Shown here one piece after another: positions 23,108-34,700 of a stretch of 64,000 nucleotides of DNA. The stretch is from assembly GCF_000745015.1 (NCBI RefSeq), contig NZ_JQNA01000002.1, forward strand, positions 4,278,001 to 4,342,000, in the 5' to 3' direction. Each line of letters opens with the position of its first letter. Position 1 is the first letter of the stretch. Position numbers and translations under genes: made by a program. This DNA is from Burkholderia sp. 9120. Its GTDB lineage: Bacteria; Pseudomonadota; Gammaproteobacteria; Burkholderiales; Burkholderiaceae. The notes beneath the pieces are model-generated. The model searched no databases. It was not told the origin of the DNA and saw only the letters and a list, made by a program, of their open reading frames with translations.

Positions 23108-25226
23108 CCCGGCGCCCAGCGTGGTGGATCGAGACGCCGGCTGCGCTCATCGAGCCACGGTTCGAGCACCGCGGGCCATAACGGACTTTCGGCTTCCCGC
23201 AACGGATGATCCGTGCAGTCCGACGTAGCCCGCAATCCGCTCACGGCGTCGACGGTGTAACGCAGAATCGGTTCGCCGCCGCGCACCGGATCGGGAAACG
23301 TCGGCGGCGCCACGCCACCGAGCAGCCATGCCCGACGTTGCGCGGCACACAAGGTATCGGGCTGCGTGTCGACCGCATTGCCGAGCGGCCAGCAGATCTG
23401 CGTCTGCGTCACATCCGGCGGCGGTTCGCGATGCAGCGTTGCGACCGCGTCGGGCAACGCCGCGAAGACGCTCATCATCAATGGCGTCGCCGCGTTGGCG
23501 CCGAAATAACCGGGGTTCGGCGTGCCGTCAGGCCGTCCGATCCACACGCCGACCGTGTAGCGATCCGTCACGCCGACGGCCCACGCGTCGCGAAAGCCGA
23601 AGCTCGTCCCGGTCTTCCACGCAATGCCGTGCGGCGCCCCGCGTTCTTCGATCGCGCGCCCCAACGGGCCGCCCGTCTCCAGAATATCGCGCACGATAAA
23701 CGCCGCGCCCGCGCTCATCATCCGATGCTCGTCGCGCGGCGCATCGGGCGTGAGACGCGGCTGGCCCGCCATGCCGCCGCGCGCGAGCGAAGCGTACGCG
23801 CCGACCAGGTTCTCGAGCGTCGTATCGGCGCCGCCAAGAATCACCGCCAGATTCGGCGTGGCGCCGCGTGGAAAGCGTAGTGTCAAACCGCCCTGACGCA
23901 GCTTGTCGACGAAACGATCCGGGCCGTACTGGTCGAGCACCTGCACCGCCGGCACGTTCAACGAGCGTGTCAGCGCTTCCGAGACGCTCACCGCGCCGCT
24001 GAACGATTGCTCGAAGTTGCCCGGCTGATAGCCGCCGAACGATTGCGGCACATCGGACAGCAGCGACTCCGAATCGATGATCCCGGCGTCGAGCGCGAAG
24101 CCGTAGAGAAACGGCTTGAGCGTCGAACCCGGCGAACGCCACGCGCGCACCATGTCGACGTGGCTGGCGCGTTCGAGATCGCCGAAGTCGGCCGAACCCG
24201 CATAGGCGCGAGTCTCGAGCGTCGCGTTGTCGATGACGAGCGCCGCGCACGACGCATGGCGCGGCAACGTGCGCACCCGCTCGAGCAGCAGCGCCTCGAC
24301 GGTGCTTTGCAGATCGGCGTCGATCGTGCTCGTCACGTGCAGTTTGCCGTGCGCGCCGCGCTTCAGGCGCTCGGCCAGCAACGGCGCCAGCATCGGCTCA
24401 CGGATCGTCTGCGCGTAGACAGGCTCGGTCAGCGCATCGGCAATCACGGCAGCCGGCCAACGATCCGTCATCCGCTGCAGCACCTTGTCGCGCGCGCGCC
24501 GGGCACGCTCGGGAAAACGGTCGGGGCGCAGCAGCGACGGCGCCTGCGGCAGCACCGCGAGCATCGCGGCCTCCGCATGGCTCAGATTCGAAGGCGGCTT
24601 GCCGAGATAGGCGCGGCTCGCCGCGTCGACGCCTTCGAGCACGCCTCCCATCGGCGCATAGTTCAGATAGAGCGTGAGGATTTCGCGCTTCGAGAAATGG
24701 GCCTCGAGTTGCAGAGCGCGCAGAACCTGGTGCAGCTTGCCGGTCAGTGTGTGCGGCGTCGGGTCGATCACGCGCGCGACCTGCATCGTGATCGTCGAGC
24801 CGCCGGACACGATGTGGCCGTGCAAGGCCCACTGTGCGGCAGCGCGCACGAGCGCAAACGGGTTGACGCCCGGGTGCCACCAGAACGCGCGGTCTTCGTA
24901 GCCGATCACGGCCTCGACATAGAGCGGTGAAACCTGGGCGAGCGTGATCGGATTGCGCCAGATGTAAAGCTTGTCGGGAAACGCGCGCAGCGGCGTGCCG
25001 TCGCGCGCCGTGACGATCAACGAAAACGGTGCCGAGCGCCCCGGCGTCGGCAGCGGACAGAGACTGTCGGCGACTGAAGCCAGCACGCCGACACCAACGG
25101 CCGCGGCAAGCGCCACACGCACCGCGCGCGACGCCCGAGCCCAGCCCAACACGCGACAAGCGCGCGCCCGGCCACCTGCCCAGCGTGAACGTGCCGGCAC
25201 TACCACGCGGTCCCCGTCGCTCGACA
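23044..25226 (-). CDS. pbpC: Penicillin-binding protein 1C, 3' end frameshifted
   Basis: A bifunctional peptidoglycan synthase. A membrane anchor near the N-terminus (VRVALAAAVGVGVLASVADS) is followed by a GT51 glycosyltransferase domain (IGYEDRAFWWHPGVNPFALV, HIVSGGSTITMQVARVIDPT) and a transpeptidase domain with SPGSTLKPF (SxxK), TRSLNVPAV (SxN) and AWKTGTSFG (KTG). The start GTG 25226 follows the upstream stop (25238) by 11 bases with GAGG before it. The frame derails around 23080-23107 and ends early at 23044; the missing C-terminal domain is in the next frame. Both catalytic domains are intact. Pairing with the alpha-2-macroglobulin gene is the conserved yfhM-pbpC arrangement. Confidence 0.92.
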
Positions 25227-25237
25227 CTGCCGCTACC

Positions 25238-28200
25238 TCAGTTGACCGTCGCAGCCGAAGCAGCGGACGAAGCCGCCCTCGCGCTGGCCGGTTCCGCCGC
25301 CACGGCGCGCGTCGCACTCGCGGCAGCAACCGGCGCCGGCGCCGCCGGCGCAGCGCTGTCGACAATCGTCATCTTCGTCTGCGGATCGAGCACGCCGAAC
25401 ACCTCGGGCCGGTACATATCCTGCGCGAAAAGCGGCGGCACCGTGTACTGCCCGGGCGTCACGACGCGCGCGCGGTAGAACAGATCGAGACTGCCCCAGC
25501 CGAGTTTCACCGCCGCCACGAAGCGATCGTCGCGGAACTCGACGTGCTGGATGCGGTTGCTCTGCATCGCCTCGTTGACATTGATGCCGTCCACCTTGAG
25601 GCTATCGCCGTTCTCGCCTTGCACGAGGTTCGCGTTCTCGATTTCGAGGCCGGCCGGAATCCGGTCGACGACGATGGCGGACGCCGTCACATAGCTCGCC
25701 GCGCTCGCGTGAAGATGGACCAGCACCGTATCGCCGATTTTCAGCGTCTCGTTGCCGAGGGCCGTGCCGTCCGCCTTCCGATACTCGCGGGTCAGCGAGA
25801 TCTGCGGCACGCCGCTCGCGGGCTGCGGCGTGTGCACGGGGCTACCGCTCAACGCCAGTTCCACGAACAGGTGTTGATCCGACGGATTCGTCACGGTCAG
25901 CCCCTGCGCGAACTCCGTCGCGCTGACGTCGGCGAACTGCGTCGCCACGCTGTCGACGCTGCGCGTGCCGCTCGCGCTATCGATCGTCGCGCGCCACGGC
26001 TTCGGCTCCTCGGAGGCCAGTGACTGACCCAGACGGAACAGCGCGAGACGCTCCTGCGTGCTGAAGTAGTACGAACCGCGCGCTGCCATCTCACCCTGCA
26101 CGCGGCCGAGCAGCGTCGCCGCCTGCGGCGCCTGGATGTTGTCGCGCCTGAGCAGCACGAATTCCATCGCCTGGTCGCGCAGATTGCTGCCGTAGTCCCA
26201 CCACCAGTAGCCGCTCCGGCGCTCGACCTTGAGCCCCTGCGCGATGGCCTGCTGGCCGCGCGCGTTGTCGCCCATCAGGTTCAGCGCGATGCCCAGTTCG
26301 ACCAGCGAGAGCCCCGAGTTGGCGTACACGCGCTGATCGAACAGCAGACGCAGCGTCGCGAGCGGCGCCTTGCGTTCGTGCGCGAGCACGTACGCGGCCT
26401 GCACAAGCGCTTCGTACGAGCGGTTGTTGCGCGTCACGTCGTCGATCAACTGGCGCAGCGTGTCCGGGGTCACGTGCGTGGGCAATGGCGTGATCTGCGC
26501 GCTGCCCTCCTGCAAACCGCGCAGCAGATAAGCGGTCGCCTTGCTGTAGAGCGCGTCGGGCACCGCGAAACCTTGCGCGCGTGCGTCCTGGAGGAAGCCC
26601 GTCACATAGGCGGACAGCCAGAAGTCGTCGGGCGTGTTGCCCCACAGGCTGAAACCGCCGTGCGCCGACTGGTAGCCGCCCAGCTTGCCGAGCGCGAAGT
26701 CGATCCGCTGGGCGCGCTCCTCGCGGGTGTAGACCTTGAGGCCGTAGCGCTTCGCCGCCGCCTCGTCGACGTAGAGCCACGGATAGGCACTGCTGGTCGC
26801 CTGCTCGGCACAGCCGTACGGATATTCGAGCAGCCACTTGACGGCCGCCTTCACGTCGACGGGCGGCGTGTTCGAGACGAACAGATGCGCCGACAGCGAG
26901 CCCGGATACAGACCCGCAATGGCCGGGTCGCGGATCGTGAGCGTCGCGCCCGGGTCGATCGTGTAGCGCAGCGTCTGTTGTATCGACGGGGTCGGCGCTT
27001 CCACTTCGAGCGCGTAATGACGCGTCAGCGCCACCCCCGCGCCCTGCACCGCGACGTCGATGGCATGCAAGCCTTGCTGGTCGCCGGCATCGACGTCATA
27101 GCGCAGCGTCACTTTCTGCTGCGGACGCAAGGTCACGTCGCGCGAGCCGTTCTGCACCGTGAGACCGTCCTGCGCCTTCACGTCGATCCTGAACGTCCCG
27201 GTGCCGCCCGTGAGGTTCTGCACGTCGAGGGCGAGCGTCGAGTGATCGCCAAAGTTCAGATAGCGCGGCGTCGACAGCTCGGCGATTACCGGCGCGGCGA
27301 CGACCATCTCCTGGCTCTGGCTACCGAAGCGGTCAGCGGTTGCGACGACCGCGGCAAGCCGCAGCGTGCCGTTGAAGTCGGGCAGCGTCAGCGGGATGTC
27401 GGCTTCGCCGTTTGCATCGAGCGTGATGGGGCCGGTGAACAGGTCGACGAGCTTCACCTTCTTCGGCAGATCCTGGGTCGACTTAGGCGTCGTATCGCCG
27501 CCCCATTTCAGCTTGCCCTTCTTGCCCGCCAGCTTCTCGATCAGACGACCGTAGATGTCGTGCAGGTCCGCGCCGTATTGCAGCTTGCCGAAGAACCCCT
27601 GGAACGGATCGGGAACCGGGAACTTCGTGATGTTGAGAATCCCCACGTCGACGGCCGACAGCGTCAGCATCGCGCTCTGTCCTTTCGCCGCCGGCACCTT
27701 CACCTTGATCTTCACGACGGTCTCGGACTTGACCTTCGCCGGCGCGTCGATCGACACGTCGAGCCTGCGGTCCTGGCGCGCGAGCGGCAGCGCAATCAGA
27801 CCGAGCGCGCGCGCCGGCGTGACCAGATCGCCTTCGTTGCCGGGGCGCAGCACCATCACGTTCACATACAGGTCGTGCCGCTGCCAGGCCGGCTCGACCG
27901 GAATGTCGACCGTGCTGCTCGCGCCGTCGATCTTCACGCGCTTCGTCCACAGCGTGCGGTCACCGTCGACCGTGATCAGCGCGCTACCGGCGTGCGGTGG
28001 CGTGATCGTCAGATGCGCGGTGTCGCCGCTGCGGTACGCGTCGCGATCGAGCTTCAGCGTCACGCGGTCGGGACGCTGGCCGGCCTGCTCATTGGTCTGC
28101 GCGTTCCAGCCCGCATAGAAGCGATAGCGCTGCGTGAGGCCGGTTGCCGCGTCGAACAGTTCGAGGCGATAGCGGCCGTATTTGACCGGCACGTGCAATT

Positions 28201-30472
28201 GCCCGCGACCGCCCGCCGGAATATCCAGCACGCCCGTGTACATCAGCTCGTCGGTATCCGTGAAGCCGGAGTTCCAGCCGCGCTGGTCGTCGAAGCGCCA
28301 GTAGTAGTCGCGGTTCTCGCGGAACATTCGCACCTGCAGGCCCTTGGTGGCTTTCGGATTACCGGTCTGATCGACGCGGATCACTTCGAAATCGGTGGGG
28401 GAGTTTTCCGGTGCGTAGTCGCCGGTGAACAGCGGACGAACGGCGGTCAGGACCGGCGCCGGCCAGATGGTGCGTTCGAGATTGCGTACCACCGGGCGGC
28501 CGCCCGATTCGAGCAGGCTCAGCGTAGCCCGTACCGTGACCGGCGAATGCGCGTCTTTCGCGGGATCGGCGGGAATTTCAAAAGAGAGCTTGCCGTTGTC
28601 GTCGAGCGCCTGGTCGTCGAGTTGCTGGCGCGCATGCAGCGCGTCGTCGTTCGCGTCGCCGAACTCGAAACCCGGATAGCGTGCGTTGAGCGGATTCTTA
28701 TCGCGCTCGAACTCCGCGACGCCGAGCAGACGATTGCCCGCCGCCGGCGCACCGTACAGGTACATGCCCGTCACATCGACGTGGAACGCCTGCCCCGGCG
28801 CGAGCACCGCCGACGGACTTGCCAGGTCGAGCTTCATGCGCTCCGGCAGGAATTCCTCGACCTTGAACTTCACGGTCGCATTCGGCGCCTTGCTGGCCGG
28901 GTCGTTGCGCAACTCAAGCGCCCAGCCGCCGGTAGGAGCGTCCCCAGGCAGCGTGATCTTCTGCTGGTAGTAGCCGGGACGCCCGGCCACCGGTTGCCAG
29001 GTCGAGACGAACTGCGTCTTGCCGTCGGCGCGCCGCAGCGTCGCCTGCAACGGCTGCGGCGGTACGGGCCGGCCGTCGGCGTCGCGCGCGAGCACCGACA
29101 TCGTGAAGGTCTCGCCCGGCCGGTACAGGTCGCGCCCACTCCACGCGAAGAGCCGCACCAGCTTGTAGTCCGACCCGGCGATGTCGAACTCGCCGAGATC
29201 GAGCGCCGCTTCGTGCACCGACAGCACCGACATCTGCCCTTCTTTCTGCGCCAGCACGAGGGCGGCGCCGTCGGGCTGCTTCGCGAACGACGCGTGTCCG
29301 TCACCGTCGGTCTGCCCGCGCCCGAGCACCTTGCCCTGTCGGTCGAGCCAGGTGATGTCCACGTTCGATACGGCACTGCCGTCGGTCAGCGAGCTGACGA
29401 AGGCTTCGGCCGCGTGATCGAAAAGCCGCAGATGCAGCCCGAGGTCGCTGACGTAGTAGTAGGTGGTCTGGTATTCGTAGCGGAAGCGCCCCGGCTGCGA
29501 CATCACGGCGACGTAGATGCCGGGTTCCTGCAGCGCCTTGATCGTCTCGACCGGCAGATAGGTCACGCTGCGCCGGTCGGTTTGCTGCTCGGTCAGGAAG
29601 CGCCCTTGATAGACGCTATCCGCCATCTTGTGGAGGCCGTCGAGCGACCAGAGCGATACCGCGCCGTGCAGATCGCTGTTCAGATCGGGGTCGCGGGATT
29701 GATTGCTGTTGTCGCCGGAATCATCGTCGTCGCCCGACGAGGGCGACGGCTGCTTGCGCGCGAGCATCGCATCGATGAAGCGCGGCAACTGGTCCGGCCG
29801 CACGCGCATGAACTGCACGTCGACTTCCGGCACATTCACGGTGACCACCGGCAGGCCGCCGCTCTCCTTCGCCGGCAGCACCATGCCGCGGCTCGCGAAA
29901 TAAAACGCGGGCGAGACGGCGGGCGTGTTGATCGAATAGCGGACTTCGCGGCCGAGCTTGCGACCGTCCTTGCCGGTCAGCGTGTCCTGAATCTGCACGA
30001 CGTAGCGCGTCAGCGGCTCGACGTGCGGGAAGTAGAGTAAGCGCGGATTGTCGCCGACGACCCATGCGCCGGAGACGGCCACGCCACCCGCGAGATCGGT
30101 CAGCTTCTCCGACGTGCTGACTTCGCTCGCCGCCGATGCGCCTTGCGCACTGGCGGCGCTGTCGTCGCTATCTTCGCTATCGGTCGACGCGGTCGTTTTG
30201 GCGTTGCCTTTCGACGGCATCTTGAAGACGCGTACGACCTTATCGTAATCGGTGCCCGCATCGAGCGGCTGTGAAAATGTCAGCGCCAACGCCGGGTGTC
30301 CGTCGAGCTCGCGGTTGGCGGCGTCGATCACCGTGAATGGCGTGTTGGGATCGGAGGCTACGTCCGCTTCTTCCGCGTGGCCGCCATGCAGGTAGTGCAC
30401 CATGGCCCAGATCGCCAATGCGGCGACGATCAGCAGGAAGGCGGCGAGTCCACGTTTGTAGTTCTTCTTCAT
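25238..30472 (-). CDS. Bacterial alpha-2-macroglobulin (YfhM-like)
   Basis: A 1744-residue periplasmic protease trap. Start MKKNYKRGLAAFLLIVAALA (30472, AGGGG upstream) gives a single membrane anchor; I see no lipobox Cys, unlike E. coli YfhM, so it is probably anchored in the inner membrane. MG domains occupy the N-terminal two thirds (A2M_N region YRPGETFTMSVLARDADGRP; A2M domain TPKSTQDLPKKVKLVDLF...). The thioester motif is YPYGCAEQATSSAYPWLY (Cys1221, Gln1224), followed by the helical thioester domain and a receptor-binding-like C-terminus (YVTASAIVVDRIPAGLEIEN). It traps foreign proteases while PBP1C repairs breached wall. The stop is 12 bp from pbpC. Confidence 0.93.
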   Translation of the reverse strand: MKKNYKRGLAAFLLIVAALAIWAMVHYLHGGHAEEADVASDPNTPFTVIDAANRELDGHPALALTFSQPLDAGTDYDKVVRVFKMPSKGNAKTTASTDSEDSDDSAASAQGASAASEVSTSEKLTDLAGGVAVSGAWVVGDNPRLLYFPHVEPLTRYVVQIQDTLTGKDGRKLGREVRYSINTPAVSPAFYFASRGMVLPAKESGGLPVVTVNVPEVDVQFMRVRPDQLPRFIDAMLARKQPSPSSGDDDDSGDNSNQSRDPDLNSDLHGAVSLWSLDGLHKMADSVYQGRFLTEQQTDRRSVTYLPVETIKALQEPGIYVAVMSQPGRFRYEYQTTYYYVSDLGLHLRLFDHAAEAFVSSLTDGSAVSNVDITWLDRQGKVLGRGQTDGDGHASFAKQPDGAALVLAQKEGQMSVLSVHEAALDLGEFDIAGSDYKLVRLFAWSGRDLYRPGETFTMSVLARDADGRPVPPQPLQATLRRADGKTQFVSTWQPVAGRPGYYQQKITLPGDAPTGGWALELRNDPASKAPNATVKFKVEEFLPERMKLDLASPSAVLAPGQAFHVDVTGMYLYGAPAAGNRLLGVAEFERDKNPLNARYPGFEFGDANDDALHARQQLDDQALDDNGKLSFEIPADPAKDAHSPVTVRATLSLLESGGRPVVRNLERTIWPAPVLTAVRPLFTGDYAPENSPTDFEVIRVDQTGNPKATKGLQVRMFRENRDYYWRFDDQRGWNSGFTDTDELMYTGVLDIPAGGRGQLHVPVKYGRYRLELFDAATGLTQRYRFYAGWNAQTNEQAGQRPDRVTLKLDRDAYRSGDTAHLTITPPHAGSALITVDGDRTLWTKRVKIDGASSTVDIPVEPAWQRHDLYVNVMVLRPGNEGDLVTPARALGLIALPLARQDRRLDVSIDAPAKVKSETVVKIKVKVPAAKGQSAMLTLSAVDVGILNITKFPVPDPFQGFFGKLQYGADLHDIYGRLIEKLAGKKGKLKWGGDTTPKSTQDLPKKVKLVDLFTGPITLDANGEADIPLTLPDFNGTLRLAAVVATADRFGSQSQEMVVAAPVIAELSTPRYLNFGDHSTLALDVQNLTGGTGTFRIDVKAQDGLTVQNGSRDVTLRPQQKVTLRYDVDAGDQQGLHAIDVAVQGAGVALTRHYALEVEAPTPSIQQTLRYTIDPGATLTIRDPAIAGLYPGSLSAHLFVSNTPPVDVKAAVKWLLEYPYGCAEQATSSAYPWLYVDEAAAKRYGLKVYTREERAQRIDFALGKLGGYQSAHGGFSLWGNTPDDFWLSAYVTGFLQDARAQGFAVPDALYSKATAYLLRGLQEGSAQITPLPTHVTPDTLRQLIDDVTRNNRSYEALVQAAYVLAHERKAPLATLRLLFDQRVYANSGLSLVELGIALNLMGDNARGQQAIAQGLKVERRSGYWWWDYGSNLRDQAMEFVLLRRDNIQAPQAATLLGRVQGEMAARGSYYFSTQERLALFRLGQSLASEEPKPWRATIDSASGTRSVDSVATQFADVSATEFAQGLTVTNPSDQHLFVELALSGSPVHTPQPASGVPQISLTREYRKADGTALGNETLKIGDTVLVHLHASAASYVTASAIVVDRIPAGLEIENANLVQGENGDSLKVDGINVNEAMQSNRIQHVEFRDDRFVAAVKLGWGSLDLFYRARVVTPGQYTVPPLFAQDMYRPEVFGVLDPQTKMTIVDSAAPAAPAPVAAASATRAVAAEPASARAASSAASAATVN

Positions 30473-30628
30473 ACGACCCCTGGTCGAATTCGCTGCGGGC
30501 GCTAGAGTGGTCGGCGCAGCATTTTTTGGCAAGCGACTTTAGCATGCGTGGAAGGCGTTACGACGAGTACCTGTGCGCAAACACCTTCAACAAGACGGAA
30601 GGGCAAAGCGGCGTGATTACCGGTGCGA

Positions 30629-31546
30629 CTACTGCGCGGTCTTTCTCCACGACCGAAACAGATCGAGCAGGACACGACATGGCGTCGACATCGCACCGCC
30701 CCTCCGCCAGACTGCGCCGACATCCATGGTCGGCACCGTCACGCTGAGATCCCGGCGACTAATCCGGTTTCCCTCCAGAGACCAGGGTCGATAGACCAGA
30801 TCCGAAAGGATCGTGACACCCTGCCCGAGCGCGACAAGACTTCTTACCGCTTCGATCGATTTGCTCTGCATCCAGACATTCGGTGCGACGCCGTAACTTC
30901 CCCAGTACTTGCCGACCGTTCGCAAATGCTCGTCCATGTCCAGAAGCAGATAGTTCTCGCGCGCAACATCTTCGAGTGTGACCCGTTGCGCCTCTTGCAG
31001 AGGATGGTCAGGGGAAGTCCACAACCGGCGGGTAAAGCGAAGAATCGTCTCGTACTTCAGGGTTTTGATTTCCGCCGTGTTCGACACCAGCAGGAGCGCG
31101 ATATCGAGGCGATCGTCGACGAGCATCTCCTCAATGACATCCCGCTCGCTTTCGACGATGCTCACACTCAGGTTGCCGAAACGTTGGGCAATCGTGGAAA
31201 TCAGCGACGGCATCAGGTAAGCCGAGATGGTTTCGGTCACGCCGATCCGGACATGTCCCGAGATCTGTTCTGGATCTTCCTGTGCCGCTGCAACGGCGCG
31301 CTCGACCGACACCGCCGCGTGTTGCACATGGCGCAGAAATCGCTCTCCCGCCTGGGTGAGCCGAACCCCTTTCGAATGACGCTGAAGCAGCGTCACGCCC
31401 ACCGCATCCTCGAGTTTCTTCAACGCGATCGTCATGGACGACTGGGACACCGCGCAAAGGTCGGCCGACTGGGAAATCTTCCCGGTGTCGGCGACGGAGA
31501 CGAAGTATTCGATCTGGCGAAGCGTGATGGATGTGCTCACGGGCAT
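30629..31546 (-). CDS. LysR-family transcriptional regulator
   Basis: A 305-residue regulator. HTH at the N-terminus: ITLRQIEYFVSVADTGKISQ, then CAVSQSSMTIALKKLEDAVG. The effector domain begins GHVRIGVTETISAYLMPSLI. Start MPVSTSITLRQIEYF at 31546 was preferred over the longer frame to 31633. It is divergent from the Mo-oxidoreductase operon, with a LysR-type box between them (31618-31644), so it most likely controls that operon in response to its substrate. It belongs to the CbbR/GltC-like group ("LRQIEYFVSVADTGKIS"). Confidence 0.9.
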   Translation of the reverse strand: MPVSTSITLRQIEYFVSVADTGKISQSADLCAVSQSSMTIALKKLEDAVGVTLLQRHSKGVRLTQAGERFLRHVQHAAVSVERAVAAAQEDPEQISGHVRIGVTETISAYLMPSLISTIAQRFGNLSVSIVESERDVIEEMLVDDRLDIALLLVSNTAEIKTLKYETILRFTRRLWTSPDHPLQEAQRVTLEDVARENYLLLDMDEHLRTVGKYWGSYGVAPNVWMQSKSIEAVRSLVALGQGVTILSDLVYRPWSLEGNRISRRDLSVTVPTMDVGAVWRRGGAMSTPCRVLLDLFRSWRKTAQ

Positions 31547-31617
31547 AAACCTGGAAAGGCCGGGCAGCGATGGAACAGCGCTGCCTCGAAGACCGGACAG
31601 TACATCGGATCGGGCCG

Positions 31618-31644
31618 CCTGATATTGATCCAATATATATCAGG
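31618..31644. promoter_or_regulatory. LysR-type operator in the divergent intergenic region
   Basis: CCTGATAT (31618-31625) and ATATCAGG (31637-31644) are a perfect 8-bp inverted repeat with an 11-bp spacer, the size of a LysR dimer box. It lies upstream of the operon promoter and near the lysR start. Confidence 0.6.
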
Positions 31645-31661
31645 CTATCAAAAGTATGAAT

Positions 31662-31690
31662 TTGTCATGATCATTTCGGCTTCCTAGCAT
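31662..31690 (+). promoter_or_regulatory. Candidate promoter of the Mo-oxidoreductase operon
   Basis: TTGTCA (31662-31667), 17-bp spacer, TAGCAT (31685-31690). A weak -10 fits a promoter that needs activation by the LysR protein bound just upstream. Confidence 0.45.
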
Positions 31691-31721
31691 GCCGTAATCA
31701 TGAAGCGGACGATGCGAACGA

Positions 31722-34700
31722 ATGGATACGCAGGAGAAAAAGGGGTTTTGCACGCTGTGCCGGTCGCGGTGCGGCACGATCAATGTCGTGCGTGGCGACA
31801 TGATGATCAAGGTACAGCCCGACCCCACGCATCCGACCGGCCATGCGATGTGCATGAAAGGTAAAGCCGCGCCTGAACTGGTGCATAGCCCGAGCCGCGT
31901 GCTGTATCCCATGCGGCGCACGCGCCCCAAGGGTTCGGCCGATCCCGGCTGGCAGCGCATCGGCTGGGACGAAGCGCTGTCCGAGATTGCGGAGCGTCTT
32001 GCGCATTTCAGGCGCGAGAACGGCGCCGAGTCGGTTGCGTTCGGCGTGACCACGCCGAGCGGAACACCGATGAGCGACAGCATCGACTGGGTCGAGCGAT
32101 TCGTCTGGTTATATGGAAGTCCGAATATCTGCTACGCGACCGAGATCTGCAACTGGCACAAGGACAGCGCCCATGTCTTTACGTTCGGTTGCGCAATGCC
32201 GACAGCGGACTACCAGAACGCCGAGCTCATCATTCTGTGGGGAAACAATCCCGCCAACACCTGGCTGGCCCAGGCCGATGCGATCGCAAAGGGTCGCCGC
32301 AACGGGGCACGGCTGATTGTCGTCGACCCGCGGCCGACAGCGCTCGCCCGCGAAGCGGACCTCTGGCTGCGCGTCCGCCCGGGAACGGACGGGGCGCTCG
32401 CGATGGCGATCGCGCGACAGATGATTGCGATCGGCAACGTCGACGATGCCTTCGTCCGGACATGGACGAATGGCCCGCTGCTGGTGCGTGCCGATACTGG
32501 CCGGTTCTTGCGGGAACGGGACATCGACAGGCACGCATCGAACAACCGGTACGCAATCTGGAACCAGGCGCTCGATCGGCTGGAACTGGTCGGCGAAGAG
32601 GTCGGCACCACGCCTTTCGATCTGTCGATGTCGGGCACGCGTTACGTCGCGATCGATGATTCGACCGGCCGCCGGACCGAGGTGGCATGCACACCGGCAT
32701 TCGACCTCTATGCGAGGGCGCTCGACGACTTCACACCAGAACATGCGAGCGCGATTACCGGCGTCAGCGCAGACGACATCATCAAGGCCGCCGAGATGCT
32801 GAGGCCGCGCCAGCGTATTGCGTATCACGCGTGGTCTGGGGTTGGCATGCACACCAACGCCACGCAGACGGAGCGCTCCATCGCGACGCTGTATGCGTTG
32901 ACGGGCGCGTTCGACACGCGTGGCTCGAATCGGGAACTGAAGAAGCAACCGGCCAATGTGGTCAGCAGCTACGCGATGCTGAATCCGCAGCAGCGTGCGA
33001 AAGCGCTCGGCCTCGACGAGCGGCCGCTCGGGCCACCTTCGCAGGGTTGGGTGACCGCGCGCGATGTCTATCGGGCCATCCTCGACGGCGAACCCTATCG
33101 GATCCGTGCGCTGGTCGCATTCGGCACGAACATGGTGATGTCCCAGGCGGATAGCGGCATCGCCCACGACGCGCTCTGCGCGCTCGACTTCCACGTTCAC
33201 TGCGATCTCTTCGAAACGCCGTCGTCGCGCTATGCGGACATCCTGCTGCCCGTGAACACGCCGTGGGAGCGCGAAGGGTTGCGGCTCGGCTTCGAGATCA
33301 ACGAGCGTGCGGTCGAACTGATCCAGCTCCGGCAGCGCATGGTGCCGCCGAGGGGAGAAAGTCGCGCGGACTACGATATCGTCTTCGATCTCGCTGTACG
33401 TCTCGGGATGGGTGACGCGTTCTTCGGCGGGAGCGTCGAAGCGGGATGGAATCACGTGCTCGAACCGCTCGGACTGGACGTCGCATCGTTGCGCGCCCGT
33501 CCGGAAGGTGTCGACAGGCCATTGGTCCAGCGCGAGCGGCAGTATGCGTCGGCGACGCCCGACGGCGCACGCGGGTTCAACACGGAGACCCTGCGCGTCG
33601 AGCTGTATTCCGAGAAGCTGCATCGCCACGGCTACCCGCCCGTTCCACACTACGTGCCGCCGCAACACGGCCAGGACGGGGACGCGAACAATCGCCGCCG
33701 TTTCCCTTGCACGCTGACCTCGATGAAGAACGGCTACTACTGCCACAGCCAGCACCGCGGTCTCCCGAGCCTGCGTCGCCGCGCACCGTATCCGGTCGCT
33801 GAACTCAACAACGCGCTGGCGGCGGAACACGGCATTGTCGACGGTGACTGGTTCCTGATCGAAACGACGAACGGCTCGGCGCGCTTCAAGGCGCGTCTCG
33901 TCGCGGAACTCGCGCGGGACGTGATCGTCGCCGAATACGGCTGGTGGCAGGCCTGCGACGAGATCGGCATGGATTCGCTCGAAGCCGGCGGTCAAAGCAA
34001 CAGCAATTTCAACCAGCTCGTCTCGGCGGCAGTGCTCGATCCGGTAAGCGGCTCGTCGCCGCTGCGCTCCGTGCGTTGCCGCGTCCGGCGTGACCCGTCG
34101 ATCGATCCGGCGCGTCGGGCGTGGCCGGGGCTGCGGGAATTCGTCGTGTCCGCCGTACGGCTAGAAGCGAGCGGCGTGCGAGCCGTCACGTTCCGGGCCG
34201 CGGATGGCGGGGCGCTGCCGGACTACCTGCCCGGCCAGCACGTGACCGTGCATATTCCGGCGCTCGGCGACGGCGGCACCACGCGAGCCTATTCCCTGAC
34301 CGGCGCGGCTCGCGAAGACAAGCGCCGGACCTACTCCATCGCCGTGCGTCATCAAAAAGGCAACACTCGCGACGGCGTGGCTTTCGAAGGCACGATGTCC
34401 TCGTACATCCACGGCGCTCTCAAGGTCGGCGACCCCGTACTGCTTGGCGCGCCCGCCGGTACGTTCATCGTGCCGCCCGCGTTGAAGCAGCCGGTCGTGA
34501 TGTTCGCGGGCGGCATCGGGATCACGCCGTTCGTCTCCTATCTGGAGTCGATCCAGGATCTGGGCGACCAGGCACCGGAGTCGCGACTCTTCTATGCCAA
34601 TCTGAACAGCCGGACTCACGCCTTCCGGGAACGCATCGAAACATTGAAACGGCGCTTGCCGAAGCTGGAAGTGGTCGACTGCTACAACCAGCCCAATGAC

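Noticed and set aside
26378..30040. Very long plus-strand frame (1220 codons) opposite the alpha-2-macroglobulin gene
   Set aside because: It is an antisense shadow of a GC-rich gene: Arg/His/Val-dominated composition, no domains, and the minus strand encodes a clear A2M.
32109..33995. 628-codon minus-strand frame opposite the Mo-oxidoreductase
   Set aside because: Antisense of a conserved enzyme gene with no recognisable protein features.
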